Shown: piece after piece, positions 1-8,579 of the stretch
Layout: each line of letters opens with the position of its first letter
Numbering within the stretch: position 1 is the first letter of the stretch
Origin: Maribacter sp.
GTDB taxonomy: Bacteria > Bacteroidota > Bacteroidia > Flavobacteriales > Flavobacteriaceae
Assembly (NCBI GenBank): GCA_020629285.1
Contig: JAHDDP010000028.1
Coordinates: forward strand, 1-40,060
DNA: 40,060 bases
Direction of reading: 5' to 3'
The notes under the pieces: generated by a model
Databases searched by the model: none
Told to the model about the DNA's origin: nothing
What the model saw: the letters and a program-made list of their open reading frames with translations, nothing else
Position numbers and translations under genes: made by a program

Positions 1-55
1 CAAAAGCCAAAAGCCAAAAGCCAAAAGCCAAAAGCCAAAAGCCAAAAGCCAAAAG
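1..55. repeat. Heptanucleotide tandem repeat (CAAAAGC, about 7.9 copies)
   Basis: A perfect 7-bp unit CAAAAGC is repeated nearly eight times from the first base of the window, so the array may continue upstream. It is followed (56-190) by degenerate A/T-rich repeats with cores AAGTACAAAGT and TTGAACTTGAACTTG. These resemble the intergenic repeats at 15.75-17.31 kb. No gene is visible in 1-203. Confidence 0.9.
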
Positions 56-203
56 TATAAAGTATTAAGTACGAAGTACAAAGTTTAAAACATTGAAATT
101 TATTTTTTGAATTTGAGTTTGATTTTTGAACTTGAACTTGAACTTTAGTTTGAATTTGATTTTTGAGCTTGAGTTTATATTTTAATTTTCCAACAACCAA
201 AGA

Positions 204-857
204 ATGAGTTTTCAAAATCAAATAGAATTTCTAAAAGAATTACAGAAAAATAATTCTAAAGAATGGATGGATGCCAATCGTAAATGGTACCATCAAGTTC
301 GTAATGAGTATATCGATTGGCTTAATAGTATGAATAAAAGACTGTCGGCTATTGATGATGAGTATTATGATACGCCAGGTAAAAAGGGAATTAACCGTAT
401 TAATAATAATCTGATGTTTCACCCTAACAAACCGGTATACAAAGACCATTTCGGAACGGGATTTGACAAAAAACCTAAGACAGCAGATTTCTATTTTGAA
501 CTAGGTATTGAACGTTGCATTTTCGCAGGCGGATTATGGCGACCAGAACCAAAAGTATTGCGAAGTGTTCGTGATGCTATTGATTATGACGGAGAGGAAT
601 TAGTGAAAATATTGAAAAATAAATGTTTTAAAACTCGTTTCGGTAATCTATACGAAGATGCCAAATTAACCAACGCACCCAAAGGTTTTGATAAAAATCA
701 TAAACATATAGAACTGCTCAAGAATAAGACTTTTGCCATATTTCAAGAGTTTTCTACAAAAGAAACCAACAAGGCTTCATTTGATGATGAACTAATAAAC
801 GCTTATAAAGAAATGCTTCCGTTTAGGCGTTATTTGAACAAGGCGATTACAGTTTAA
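204..857 (+). CDS. DUF2461 (TIGR02453-like) family protein
   Basis: A 217-residue cytoplasmic protein of the DUF2461 family, whose biochemical role is not established. Visible family features are the N-terminal segment with FLKELQKNNSKEWMDANR, the central KPVYKDHFG stretch, and an aromatic-rich core (DFYFELG, then GGLWRPEPKVLRSVR). The length is normal for the family. There is no signal peptide or membrane segment. The ATG at 204 follows an A-rich leader without a clear Shine-Dalgarno sequence, as is common in Bacteroidota. It is followed by nudK 73 bp downstream on the same strand, so the two may share a transcript. Family assignment is firm; function is unknown. Confidence 0.85.
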   Translation: MSFQNQIEFLKELQKNNSKEWMDANRKWYHQVRNEYIDWLNSMNKRLSAIDDEYYDTPGKKGINRINNNLMFHPNKPVYKDHFGTGFDKKPKTADFYFELGIERCIFAGGLWRPEPKVLRSVRDAIDYDGEELVKILKNKCFKTRFGNLYEDAKLTNAPKGFDKNHKHIELLKNKTFAIFQEFSTKETNKASFDDELINAYKEMLPFRRYLNKAITV

Positions 858-930
858 TATTTTGAAACGATTAGCGATTTATTTTTATGATTCTGGGTAT
901 ATTTATACATCAATGGTTAAAACTTGTTAA

Positions 931-1512
931 TTGAAAAACGGAAGCATAAAAGACGTAGAAAAGAAATTGCTATCAGATAACTGGTATACACTTAATAAAT
1001 ACAGCTATAAGTATCAAAAGCCTGATGGTACATGGGAAACTCAACATAGAGAAGCTTACGACAGAGGTAATGGTGCTGCTATTTTATTGTATAATTCTGA
1101 AAAGAAGACCGTTGTGCTTACCAGGCAATTTCGAATGCCTACATATGTGAATGGTAATGAAGACGGAATGATGATTGAGGTATGCGCTGGACTTTTAGAT
1201 GGCGATGACCCTGCCGATTGTGTTCGTAAAGAAACCGAAGAAGAAACCGGGTATAAAATAACTAATGTTCAAAAGGTATTTCAAACCTATATGTCGCCCG
1301 GATCTGTTACTGAAATTTTATATTTATTTGTTGGTGAGTATGATGATAGCATGAAAGTAAGCGATGGCGGTGGTGCAGATGATGAAACCGAAAATATCGA
1401 GGTTTTAGAGTTAGATTTTAATGATGCTATGAAGATGGTGGCTAGTGGAGAAATTAAAGATGCAAAAACCATTATGCTGCTACAGCATGCAAAGTTGACT
1501 TCGTTAGTTTAA
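931..1512 (+). CDS. nudK: Nudix hydrolase NudK (GDP-mannose pyrophosphatase type)
   Basis: Probable Nudix hydrolase of the NudK group, which splits GDP-mannose and related nucleotide sugars into a sugar phosphate and a nucleoside monophosphate. The Nudix box spans about residues 87-109 (AGLLDGDDPADCVRK then ETEEETGY) and has the one-residue-short spacing I recall in E. coli NudK. Other matching segments are REAYDRGNGAAILLYN, QFRMPTYVNGNE and YMSPGSVTE, and the 193-residue length fits. No in-frame ATG precedes the conserved N-terminus, so I chose the TTG at 931; the upstream ATG at 913 runs into a stop after five codons. The msrA gene starts 24 bp downstream and is probably co-transcribed. Confidence 0.88.
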   Translation: MKNGSIKDVEKKLLSDNWYTLNKYSYKYQKPDGTWETQHREAYDRGNGAAILLYNSEKKTVVLTRQFRMPTYVNGNEDGMMIEVCAGLLDGDDPADCVRKETEEETGYKITNVQKVFQTYMSPGSVTEILYLFVGEYDDSMKVSDGGGADDETENIEVLELDFNDAMKMVASGEIKDAKTIMLLQHAKLTSLV

Positions 1513-1536
1513 AGTTTTATAAGCGACTCTTCTAAT

Positions 1537-2037
1537 ATGCATAAAATCTTTAAAGTCGGTTTTGGAGGTGGTTGTCATTGGTGTACCGAAGCGGTGTTTA
1601 TGTCACTCAACGGTGTTAAAAAAGTGGAACAAGGCTTCATTGCTCCGAAGGAGAACCCAACAGATTTTTCCGAGGCTGTAATCGTCCATTATAATGCTGC
1701 GGTTATAGAATTGAAAGATTTAGTAGCTATTCATTTAGACACCCATAAAAGCACCGAAAATCATTCTATGCGAAAAAAGTACCGTTCAGGTATTTATTAT
1801 TTTAAAAAGTATGATAAAAAGACTTTAGCTGGTATTATGAAAGAGTTACAACAAGATTTTGAAACTCCGTTGATTACCGCAGTTATTCCATTTGGGACAT
1901 TTAAATTCTCTGCAGAACGTTTCCATAATTACTATTTTAAAGATACCGAGAAGCCTTTTTGTAGAACTCATATTTCCCCTAAAATTAAGTTGTTGAAAGA
2001 GAAATATACCAAACATGTTTCAACAAAAGTTCAATAG
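1537..2037 (+). CDS. msrA: Divergent peptide-methionine (S)-S-oxide reductase MsrA
   Basis: MsrA reduces methionine-S-sulfoxide in oxidised proteins. The catalytic cysteine is C13 in the motif GGCHWC; most MsrA proteins have GCFWG or GCFWC, so the usual Phe is His here. The conserved Glu region is present as FSEAVIVHYN, and the Tyr of the YRS motif is kept (KKYRSGIYY). The acidic residue usually placed just before that motif is not evident. No C-terminal resolving-cysteine arrangement is obvious beyond C16 and a Cys in KPFCRTH. At 166 residues it is slightly short. Its TAG stop directly abuts the TAA stop of the convergent dacB-type gene with no intervening base. Family call is firm; efficiency as a reductase is uncertain. 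Confidence 0.85.
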   Translation: MHKIFKVGFGGGCHWCTEAVFMSLNGVKKVEQGFIAPKENPTDFSEAVIVHYNAAVIELKDLVAIHLDTHKSTENHSMRKKYRSGIYYFKKYDKKTLAGIMKELQQDFETPLITAVIPFGTFKFSAERFHNYYFKDTEKPFCRTHISPKIKLLKEKYTKHVSTKVQ

Positions 2038-3306
2038 TTAATAGGTATCTCTAAGTGTTTGAAGCATTTGTTCAAGCCTATTTCGCTCTTCTGATGTAGA
2101 TTGTTTAAAGTGATTGTTCATAAAACTGAAAATCAAGACTTTTCCTGAATTTGCAACCAAATATCCGCTAAGGCAGTAGTTATTACTAAGGCTTCCAGAT
2201 TTTGCATATATATAGGGATTCTCATCTCCTGCAAATCTATTTTTTAAAGTACCCGATAATCCCCCGGCAGGGAAAATAGAAAATAAACGCTCTTGAGGTA
2301 CCATTTCATGTAACCGGCCTAAAACCGAGACCATGTTTTGCGGTGTAAACAGATTGTATCGCGAGAGTCCCGATCCATCTACCCACCTAGGTTCTTGTTT
2401 TAAATTTTTTAGTTCATTTTCTAAAATATAACTTCTAGATAGTTTCCCATTTAAGGTGTCTGTGAGAACACCTGCAGATACGAGTAAAAGCTGTTCTGCA
2501 ATAAAATTATCGCTTTCGTGCATCATTCTCATGTACAGTGAATCTGATGAAATACCATACAAAGTTTGTTTTTTTCCAGAGGGCATAGCAGTGCTCATTC
2601 CTACTTTTTTATTCAATAGACTCTCTAAAATTGATTTGGTAGTAAAGTTACTCGTGATAAACGGCGTTTCAAGAGTATATCTAGACTGAGTTGGATAGTA
2701 AAAGGTGTTAGAAAATTCATTTCGTTTATTCTTGTTTGTCAATTGAATAACACTGTCCTTAAAATAAGCAGGAGAAACCATAAGCTCCGGATTCCTATAC
2801 GTCATCACTACATTACCATTTATGGGTAGCGCACTTTTCTCTGCAGAATAATAGTACTGGTAATCGTCCCAAGCCCAACCTGGTCCGTATTTTTCATCTT
2901 GAAAATTGTTAGCAACAAATACGAGGTTGTTATATCTCTCAAGAAATTTTAGAGTTGTGGAATCTTTTATATAATGATGCAAAAAAGAAGGGTCTCCAGT
3001 ACCTTCAAAATACAAAGTGTCATTTGCTTCAATATATTTCAGAGCCGGTATCTGATCTGGCAAGTTTTTAAGCGCTGCGTAAAGTGTAAAAATTTTGGTG
3101 TTACTGGCAGGAATAAAATACTTATGACTGTTATTGGTATAAATAGTGTCTTTCGTTTCTGCATCTATTACCAAAACACCGGTAAACTGATTTTGATAAA
3201 ATGAAGATGACAACTGTTGGTTAAAATCTTTTCGTATAATAGATTTTGTTGAAGTACAGGCCGAAACAAGTATTAAAATAACTATAATAAAAAGAAAATT
3301 TTTCAT
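2038..3306 (-). CDS. dacB: D-alanyl-D-alanine carboxypeptidase/endopeptidase, PBP4 type (peptidase S13), lipoprotein
   Basis: A penicillin-binding protein of the S13 family, which trims or cleaves peptidoglycan peptide cross-links in the periplasm. All three active-site motifs are visible: SNTK (S68-K71), SDN (265-267) and KSG (369-371). The N-terminus is a lipoprotein signal with lipobox VSAC and Cys17, so it is probably membrane anchored. I use the ATG at 3306 because it starts directly with the signal peptide; an upstream ATG at 3330 adds eight residues that do not fit. The 422-residue length is typical. It converges with msrA (abutting stops) and is divergent from the small gene at 3451. 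Confidence 0.9.
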   Translation of the reverse strand: MKNFLFIIVILILVSACTSTKSIIRKDFNQQLSSSFYQNQFTGVLVIDAETKDTIYTNNSHKYFIPASNTKIFTLYAALKNLPDQIPALKYIEANDTLYFEGTGDPSFLHHYIKDSTTLKFLERYNNLVFVANNFQDEKYGPGWAWDDYQYYYSAEKSALPINGNVVMTYRNPELMVSPAYFKDSVIQLTNKNKRNEFSNTFYYPTQSRYTLETPFITSNFTTKSILESLLNKKVGMSTAMPSGKKQTLYGISSDSLYMRMMHESDNFIAEQLLLVSAGVLTDTLNGKLSRSYILENELKNLKQEPRWVDGSGLSRYNLFTPQNMVSVLGRLHEMVPQERLFSIFPAGGLSGTLKNRFAGDENPYIYAKSGSLSNNYCLSGYLVANSGKVLIFSFMNNHFKQSTSEERNRLEQMLQTLRDTY

Positions 3307-3450
3307 GAATTCGAAATTACAAAATTGCATACTTATGAATGCGATAAAAATTTAACATGTAAGTAATTACTTTAACTTTTTGTATACAATATTACAACTG
3401 CATTTCTGTTTACCTTTATACAACAACAAATCTATTAATCTATCAACAAA

Positions 3451-3648
3451 ATGTCTAAGTCTATGCTAGAGTATAGTAAAACAGTGCTTAAAAAGGTTAG
3501 TTTTGATACCTTGCTATTTTGTAAAGAGTTGAAAAAAGCCTTAACGACGTTACTACCTGAAGAGGTAGAAGAGTTAAAAGTTTGGTTAGAAAGTTTTATA
3601 ACCGATAAACCAGAATTACATCAAAGTTTAGTTTATTTAAAAGCATAA
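3451..3648 (+). CDS. Small conserved hypothetical protein (65 aa)
   Basis: A 65-residue soluble protein without a signal peptide. It is mostly helical in appearance, with an acidic stretch LLPEEVEELKVWLESF in the middle. I recognise no named domain. The coding frame is convincing because an ATG follows a normal-looking leader and a perfect rho-independent terminator lies four bases after the stop, making this a self-contained single-gene unit. Small proteins of this kind are common in Flavobacteriaceae genomes, but no function can be inferred. Confidence 0.7.
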   Translation: MSKSMLEYSKTVLKKVSFDTLLFCKELKKALTTLLPEEVEELKVWLESFITDKPELHQSLVYLKA

Positions 3649-3651
3649 TAA

Positions 3652-3681
3652 AGAGCCACGTAAAGTGGCTCTTTTTTTTTT
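3652..3681 (+). terminator. Rho-independent terminator
   Basis: A perfect 8-bp stem AGAGCCAC / GTGGCTCT with a five-base loop is followed by ten T residues. It ends the 65-aa gene. Confidence 0.93.
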
Positions 3682-3724
3682 ACGCAACCTATAGCTTTAT
3701 TTGCATCTTACATTAAAAGACACA

Positions 3725-4144
3725 ATGGCTATTAAATTTACGGTTGCGATATTTTTGTTATTCTTAATGCAATGTCAAAATGACGACATGCCTTATGATG
3801 ACACACCTGTTGACGATACTAGTTTGGTAGGTGAGTGGTTGTTGACATCATCTTATGTGAGTCCTGGTGGTGCCACGGAATGGAAAGATGTTGAAGAAGG
3901 ATATCGCTATTTCTTCAATGAATTTGGTAATTATGAAAGAACCGATTTTAATAGAAGTCTATTGGATTCAGGCGATTATGAAATTAAGGATAAAGAGCTT
4001 TACCTATACTTTATAACCGAAGGTGAAAAAGATACACTAGGCTATAGCGCAGATTTCAATGATCGTAAAACAAGATTGACGCTATCGCCATCTTACCCAG
4101 GTATATGCATTGAAGGTTGTTTGTACAGGTTTGAAAAACAATAG
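3725..4144 (+). CDS. Lipocalin-like lipoprotein, probably surface exposed
   Basis: A 139-residue lipoprotein with signal sequence and lipobox FLMQC (Cys17), followed by a Pro/Asp-rich linker. The remainder (LVGEWLLTSSYVS, then a series of beta strands such as GYRYFFNEFGNY and DYEIKDKELYLYF) resembles the lipocalin-like or copper-resistance-like barrels common in Bacteroidota lipoproteins. The residues after Cys are QNDD, similar to the acidic lipoprotein export signal described for Bacteroidota surface lipoproteins. Two cysteines near the C-terminus (GICIEGC) could form a disulfide. I chose the ATG at 3725 over that at 3701 because it begins the signal peptide. It converges with oxyR, stops three bases apart. 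The ligand is unknown. Confidence 0.75.
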   Translation: MAIKFTVAIFLLFLMQCQNDDMPYDDTPVDDTSLVGEWLLTSSYVSPGGATEWKDVEEGYRYFFNEFGNYERTDFNRSLLDSGDYEIKDKELYLYFITEGEKDTLGYSADFNDRKTRLTLSPSYPGICIEGCLYRFEKQ

Positions 4145-4147
4145 GTA

Positions 4148-5083
4148 TTACTTGTGTATAGGGCTTATGATCTTAACATCTTGAAAAGCGATTGCACCAC
4201 GAACAATACCTGTAATAACATCTCGTAAAGCTTCAGTAATCTGTACCTTTAGTTCTTTTTTGTGGTAAATAAGACTTACTTCGCGTGCAGGCGAAGGTTC
4301 TTTAAAATACTTCAGGTTTTTCTTTTTTACATCATCAAGTTCTAACGTATTTAAATAGGGTAGTAGGGTCATACCCAATCCTTCATTAGAAAGATTGATT
4401 AGCGTTTCAAAACTTCCACTTTGCAAACTAAAATGATCTCCGCCAATTTTTGGAGTTTTACAAAGATTTAAAACACCTTCTCTAAAACAGTGCCCGTCTT
4501 GTAGTAGTAAAATGTCTTCAATATCTAAATCTTCTGGTGTAATCTGTGTACTATTCCCTAAACGATGTTCTTTTGGTACATAACCAACAAAAGGCTCATA
4601 ATATAAAGGTCTTTCGGTAATGAAATCTACCTCTAAAGGTGTTGCGGCAATGGCGGCATCAATATGCCCGTCTTCAATATTTTGAATTAAGCTTTCGGTA
4701 TTCTGTTCTTTGATAATCAGGTTTACCTTCGGATATTTCTGGATAAAATTCTTCAGGAACATCGGTAATAAAGTGGGCATTATAGTTGGGATGATTCCCA
4801 AAACATAATCCCCACCAATATATCCTTTTTCTTGCTCTACAATATCTTTTATACGTGCCGCCTCGTTTACAATATTTTTTGCTTGTGCTACAATTTTTTT
4901 ACCGACTTCGGTAATAGTGATTGGTTTTTTGCTACGATCAAAAAGAAGTATATCTAATTCATCTTCAAGCTTTTGTACTTGCATACTTAAGGTTGGTTGC
5001 GTTACAAAACTCTTCTCGGCGGCGAGTGTAAAATTTTTGTATTCAGCAACGGCAAGCACATATTGTAATTGAGTAATGGTCAT
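4148..5083 (-). CDS. oxyR: Hydrogen-peroxide-inducible regulator OxyR (LysR family)
   Basis: A LysR-type transcriptional regulator with an N-terminal winged helix-turn-helix (about residues 1-60; AAEKSFVTQPTLSMQVQKLE) and a periplasmic-binding-protein-like sensor domain. The sensor carries GHCFREGVLNLC, where the cysteines fall at residues 199 and 208, the same numbers as the redox pair of E. coli OxyR that forms a disulfide on peroxide exposure. It is therefore very probably a peroxide sensor activating catalase and peroxiredoxin genes. No such targets lie next to it. The 311-residue length is standard. The gene is separated by 81 bp from the co-directional DUF2141 gene upstream. Confidence 0.93.
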   Translation of the reverse strand: MTITQLQYVLAVAEYKNFTLAAEKSFVTQPTLSMQVQKLEDELDILLFDRSKKPITITEVGKKIVAQAKNIVNEAARIKDIVEQEKGYIGGDYVLGIIPTIMPTLLPMFLKNFIQKYPKVNLIIKEQNTESLIQNIEDGHIDAAIAATPLEVDFITERPLYYEPFVGYVPKEHRLGNSTQITPEDLDIEDILLLQDGHCFREGVLNLCKTPKIGGDHFSLQSGSFETLINLSNEGLGMTLLPYLNTLELDDVKKKNLKYFKEPSPAREVSLIYHKKELKVQITEALRDVITGIVRGAIAFQDVKIISPIHK

Positions 5084-5164
5084 GTATATAGTATAAGATT
5101 ATAAAATTACTAAAAACGATTATGATAACCTATTGGCAACAGATGATCAAATATTAAACAACCT

Positions 5165-5581
5165 CTAAAAACGAAGCGATAATTCTTTATCCTCACCTTC
5201 TATGATAAACTTTGCTTCACTGAAAGTTGGGGCACCAACTGGTAATCTACCGCTCATGGCATAATCTTCTGTAGGCATGCCATTATTTGCAAAATCCATT
5301 CGGTTATTGTCATTCGCATCATGTAATACTGAAAATGCGTAATCACCAGGTTGTATGTTCTCAAAAGTTAAAATCAACTCTCCTGCTTCAGCTTTGTTCT
5401 TACTGGTTTTAATACCTTCCGCTTTCATAAAGGTTGTTTCATTATGCAATCCACTTAATATATGACCTTCATTGTTCAATACATTTTCGATAACGACGGT
5501 TAATGTTATGCCTTTTTCTTCTTGGGCGTTCATTGTAAAACTCATTGCAAATACGGTAACTGTAAATAATAACTTTTTCAT
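5165..5581 (-). CDS. DUF2141 domain secreted protein
   Basis: A 138-residue exported protein with a cleavable signal peptide (MKKLLFTVTVFAMSFTMNAQ, likely cut after the Ala before Gln20). The rest is a DUF2141 beta-sandwich-like domain: a strand LTVVIENVLNNEGHI, then PGDYAFSVLHDANDNNRMD, which contains the typical acidic D-x-N-x-N-x-x-D loop that looks like a metal-binding site, then GMPTEDYAMSG. The length is normal for the family. Function is unknown. A possible -7 promoter box (CATCTTTG, at 5613-5620 on the minus strand) lies about 30 bp ahead of the start codon. Confidence 0.85.
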   Translation of the reverse strand: MKKLLFTVTVFAMSFTMNAQEEKGITLTVVIENVLNNEGHILSGLHNETTFMKAEGIKTSKNKAEAGELILTFENIQPGDYAFSVLHDANDNNRMDFANNGMPTEDYAMSGRLPVGAPTFSEAKFIIEGEDKELSLRF

Positions 5582-5733
5582 TTTATAAGGTTTTAAAAAT
5601 TAATTGATGCTTCAAAGATGCCTTATAAATGCATGTTTTAAAAAAGTGATGAACCCAATTGTAGAAATGTGTTACTGAACTGTAATAAGGGAGTACTGTT
5701 TCAAAAAACTCTGATTTTAAAAGAAGTGAATTT

Positions 5734-6222
5734 CTATATCCTTTTGGTAATTAAGTAATCAAGTCCAAATTTTCCAGAGCCGAAGCCCATAAAAAATAAG
5801 CCTAAGCAGAAAAAGATAAATGTGGGTATTATGTTCCAAGAACCATCCCATGGTCTACACACTATAGTAGTGAACATAGTTACGGTAATAAAGAATGCGG
5901 TCAATCTCGTATTTAATCCTAATATCAATAAAATACCACCAAGAGCCTCTGTTAATCCCGCAGACCAAGCGAACAATTCTGGCATTAAAGAGAATGGAAA
6001 TCCAAATTGTGTTACTAATGCAACAAACCAATCGGAAACCTCAAAATAAGCTAAACCCATGGAGTCAGGAGTCCATGGAGTACCAAATTTATTTATTGCA
6101 AAAACAAAAGAAAGAAGATAGCCGGCAATTGCCCTAGGTATTAATATTAGAAAATTAGGCAATAATGCATCTACCCTAAACGGAATAATTAATTTTTTAA
6201 TGGGTTGTAGCTGATGATACAT
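5734..6222 (-). CDS. DoxX-family membrane protein
   Basis: A 162-residue integral membrane protein with about four hydrophobic helices (residues roughly 22-44, 66-84, 88-118 and 132-150). The pattern IPRAIAGYLLSFVFAINKFG followed by WSAGLTEALGGILLILGLNTRL is characteristic of DoxX and related MauE-like proteins. Members have been linked to redox functions in the membrane, but the role here is not known. It is a single-gene unit by spacing, with gaps of 152 bp downstream and 108 bp upstream to the co-directional neighbours. Confidence 0.82.
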   Translation of the reverse strand: MYHQLQPIKKLIIPFRVDALLPNFLILIPRAIAGYLLSFVFAINKFGTPWTPDSMGLAYFEVSDWFVALVTQFGFPFSLMPELFAWSAGLTEALGGILLILGLNTRLTAFFITVTMFTTIVCRPWDGSWNIIPTFIFFCLGLFFMGFGSGKFGLDYLITKRI

Positions 6223-6330
6223 AGGTTTAAGTATTGGTTACTTAAACTTATAAAAATTTAGGGAATTTATAGATGATAAATATCAATGTTCAATTTTTTT
6301 AAAATGATTAATTTAAATGTGAGGTTCGCA

Positions 6331-6825
6331 TTATTTCAATGCAATACTATCTACTTCAAGGGTAAAATCTTCTTCAACACCATTCTTTATAATGAAAGCA
6401 ATCTGAGCTAAATAGTCGCCGTGGTAGTTGGGTAATTTTAATTCTTCACCTCTAAAAACCGCTTCCATCTCATCAAAAGCAATCTCAATCGTTTGCCATT
6501 CTTTACTAGATTTAAAATCAAAGCTATAGGTATGTCTTTGGTGTTCTCCAGATTTACAGCGGAAAGCATATCTTTTTCCATCACCCTTAATTCTGATAAC
6601 AAATTTAGAAAAGGCATCTACTGGTACACGCTCTAAATCATGTCTAACTAAACAAAAACCACCATTGTTCTCAAGAGATACATGTCCGCTGAAAACACCG
6701 TTACCTTCAAGATTCATTTGAATGAGCCCCATAGATAAACCGCCCATAACACCATCATTGACAATTTGCCATTCTTTACGGTTAGAATTTTTATCGAATT
6801 TATAAATGGGTTTCACTTCGCTCAT
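6331..6825 (-). CDS. CIA30 family protein
   Basis: A 164-residue soluble protein of the CIA30 family (complex I intermediate-associated protein 30), a galactose-binding-like beta sandwich. The family core is clear: WQIVNDGVMGGLSMG near the N-terminus, FSGHVSLENNGGFCLVR, FVIRIKGDGKRYAFRC and LAQIAFIIKNG. In eukaryotes CIA30 assists NADH dehydrogenase assembly; in bacteria the role is not established, and nothing nearby encodes complex I. No signal peptide is present. Confidence 0.88.
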   Translation of the reverse strand: MSEVKPIYKFDKNSNRKEWQIVNDGVMGGLSMGLIQMNLEGNGVFSGHVSLENNGGFCLVRHDLERVPVDAFSKFVIRIKGDGKRYAFRCKSGEHQRHTYSFDFKSSKEWQTIEIAFDEMEAVFRGEELKLPNYHGDYLAQIAFIIKNGVEEDFTLEVDSIALK

Positions 6826-6925
6826 TGCTATAGGTTTAAAGAAATAATTACTTTAATTAAAAGTAGATGAAATGAGGATAGTATAAACACTCTAAACCAT
6901 TTTATATTAACTGGTTTAAATGATT

Positions 6926-7534
6926 TTAAGGCATTCGTTTTTTCATTTCATCCGCGACAGCTTTTTCTGGGGCACCTTGTTTATCAAGTTCATGTATGAT
7001 TTTTTGGTGATCATGCTCTCTGCCTTGAGATAGTTTGTTGACAGCCTGTATATCATTGATTTCAATTTCAAAACCAATAATCCCTTTTACCTGTCGCATT
7101 GTTTTTTGGGACATGTCGTTTAACGAGATAGGATGATCTGACTGTTGTTCATACTTATCTACTAGCTCATGTAACGATTGTAGCAATTCTTCTGATGTTT
7201 GAATTTTTATGGTACCGTAGACATGAACGGCTATATAGTTCCAAGTAGGAACCTCTTCTTCTTTATACCATGAGGAAGATATGTAGCTGTGCGGACCATT
7301 GAAAATACAGAGTACTTCGTCACCATCAACCAAGTTTTTACTTTGCAGATTCGCTTTGGCAATATGGCCTACCAAGATATCTTTATCTACTGAATTCTTT
7401 GATAGTTCTAAAGGAATGTGCGTACCCCAAGGTTTTCCTTCTATGGTGTTTATGAGTATACCGAAACTATTATTTTTTAGAAAATCATGAATCTCTTTGG
7501 TGTCCGTATTTTTATAGTGCTCCGGTATAAACAT
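6926..7534 (-). CDS. paiB: FMN-binding negative transcriptional regulator, PaiB family
   Basis: A 202-residue PaiB-like protein with an FMN-binding split-barrel fold. Diagnostic segments are MFIPEHYKNTD at the N-terminus, GILINTIEGKPWGTHIPLEL, GHIAKANLQ, FNGPHSYISSSWYKEEEVPTWNYIAVHVYG and the C-terminal GIIGFEIEI. B. subtilis PaiB represses sporulation and protease genes; whether this homologue regulates anything is unknown. A partner paiA acetyltransferase is not next to it. It is transcribed divergently from the hydrolase at 7662, sharing a 127-bp intergenic region. Confidence 0.88.
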   Translation of the reverse strand: MFIPEHYKNTDTKEIHDFLKNNSFGILINTIEGKPWGTHIPLELSKNSVDKDILVGHIAKANLQSKNLVDGDEVLCIFNGPHSYISSSWYKEEEVPTWNYIAVHVYGTIKIQTSEELLQSLHELVDKYEQQSDHPISLNDMSQKTMRQVKGIIGFEIEINDIQAVNKLSQGREHDHQKIIHELDKQGAPEKAVADEMKKRMP

Positions 7535-7661
7535 GTGGTCTGGTTTTCTGAGTAAATATAACTGTTTTGAGCAAATGGTTTTAGAACCAATTATTTAATC
7601 TTTCGTGTTACATAATTAACGAGATACTAATTATCTTGTCTATGAATTTTAAAACGAGAAT

Positions 7662-8498
7662 ATGCCTTTTATAACAAATACAAAAGCAAAAGAACAAGTA
7701 GATATATTTTATGAAGATTACGGAAGTGGACAACCGGTGATTTTAATACATGGGTGGCCATTAAGTCGTAAGTCTTGGGAACAACAAGTATGGAAGATAG
7801 TAGAGGAAGGCTATCGTTGTATATCGTATGACCGTAGAGGATTTGGAACATCGTCTTCCCCATGGGATACTTACGATTATTCAGCCTTAGCGAGTGATTT
7901 AAATGCAATCATTGAAGAATTGGATTTAAAGGATACAGTTATCGTTGGTTTTTCAATGGGCGGAGGAGAAGTGGTCCGTTATTTGACTGATTACGGTTCT
8001 AGTAGAATAGCTAAAGCAGCATTGATAAGTTCAATTGTTCCGCTAGTAAAACAAAAACCAGATAACCCGGCGGGGGTACCTGAAGAAGCTTTAGATGGTA
8101 TTATAGATATGCTACAGAAGGATAGAGTAGGCTTCTTAAAAGAAAAGTTTCATAAAGGATTCTATAATTTCGAAGAAAACGAAGGTAAAAGAATAAGTCA
8201 GGCACAATTAGATTATGATTTCACCATTGCTTCATTTGCATCGCCAAGGGCAACCATACAAGCAGCGTTAGCTTGGATGCATACCGATTTTAGACCAGAG
8301 TTGGAAAATGTAACTGTACCGACATTAATAGTGCATGGAGATGCTGATGCTACCGTACCTATTGAGACGTCGGCAAAACAGGCACATGACGGTATTAAAT
8401 ATAGTACGTTAGAGGTTATTGAAGGTGCCCCACACGGACTCAATGTAACCCACTCAGATGAGTTGAATGAAATATTGATTTCGTTCTTAAAAAAGTAA
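7662..8498 (+). CDS. Alpha/beta hydrolase, cofactor-free haloperoxidase/esterase type
   Basis: A 278-residue alpha/beta hydrolase. The oxyanion-hole motif HGWP (30-33), the nucleophile elbow GFSMGGGE with Ser98, the acid Asp229 in GDADATVP and the base His258 in GAPHGLN form a complete catalytic triad. The N-terminal DRRGFGTSS segment and the overall layout match the bacterial non-haem chloroperoxidase/arylesterase group, whose true activity is usually esterase or perhydrolase. No signal peptide is present, so it is cytoplasmic. It is monocistronic: a strong terminator follows 16 bp after the stop. Confidence 0.88.
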   Translation: MPFITNTKAKEQVDIFYEDYGSGQPVILIHGWPLSRKSWEQQVWKIVEEGYRCISYDRRGFGTSSSPWDTYDYSALASDLNAIIEELDLKDTVIVGFSMGGGEVVRYLTDYGSSRIAKAALISSIVPLVKQKPDNPAGVPEEALDGIIDMLQKDRVGFLKEKFHKGFYNFEENEGKRISQAQLDYDFTIASFASPRATIQAALAWMHTDFRPELENVTVPTLIVHGDADATVPIETSAKQAHDGIKYSTLEVIEGAPHGLNVTHSDELNEILISFLKK

Positions 8499-8513
8499 TT
8501 AGCAGTACTCTTG

Positions 8514-8549
8514 TAAAAAAATCGAATCATTTTTGATTCGATTTTTTTA
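8514..8549 (+). terminator. Rho-independent terminator
   Basis: The stem ATCGAATCA / TGATTCGAT (9 bp) with a TTTT loop is flanked by an A-run and a T-run, extending the stem with A-T pairs. It separates the hydrolase from the M23 gene. Confidence 0.92.
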
Positions 8550-8579
8550 TTTCTATATATCTGTAAAACAAAAGATTCA

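Noticed and set aside
1-55. Regular repeat that could suggest a CRISPR array
   Set aside because: The unit is only 7 bp with no spacers; it is a simple tandem repeat.
931-2037. nudK, msrA and the DUF2461 gene as a functional stress operon
   Set aside because: They are co-directional and close, but nothing in the sequence ties their roles together; treated as possible co-transcription only.
6892-6919. Inverted repeat TAAACCA/TGGTTTA after the PaiB-like gene as a terminator
   Set aside because: Weak A/T-rich stem with a 12-base loop and no T-run.
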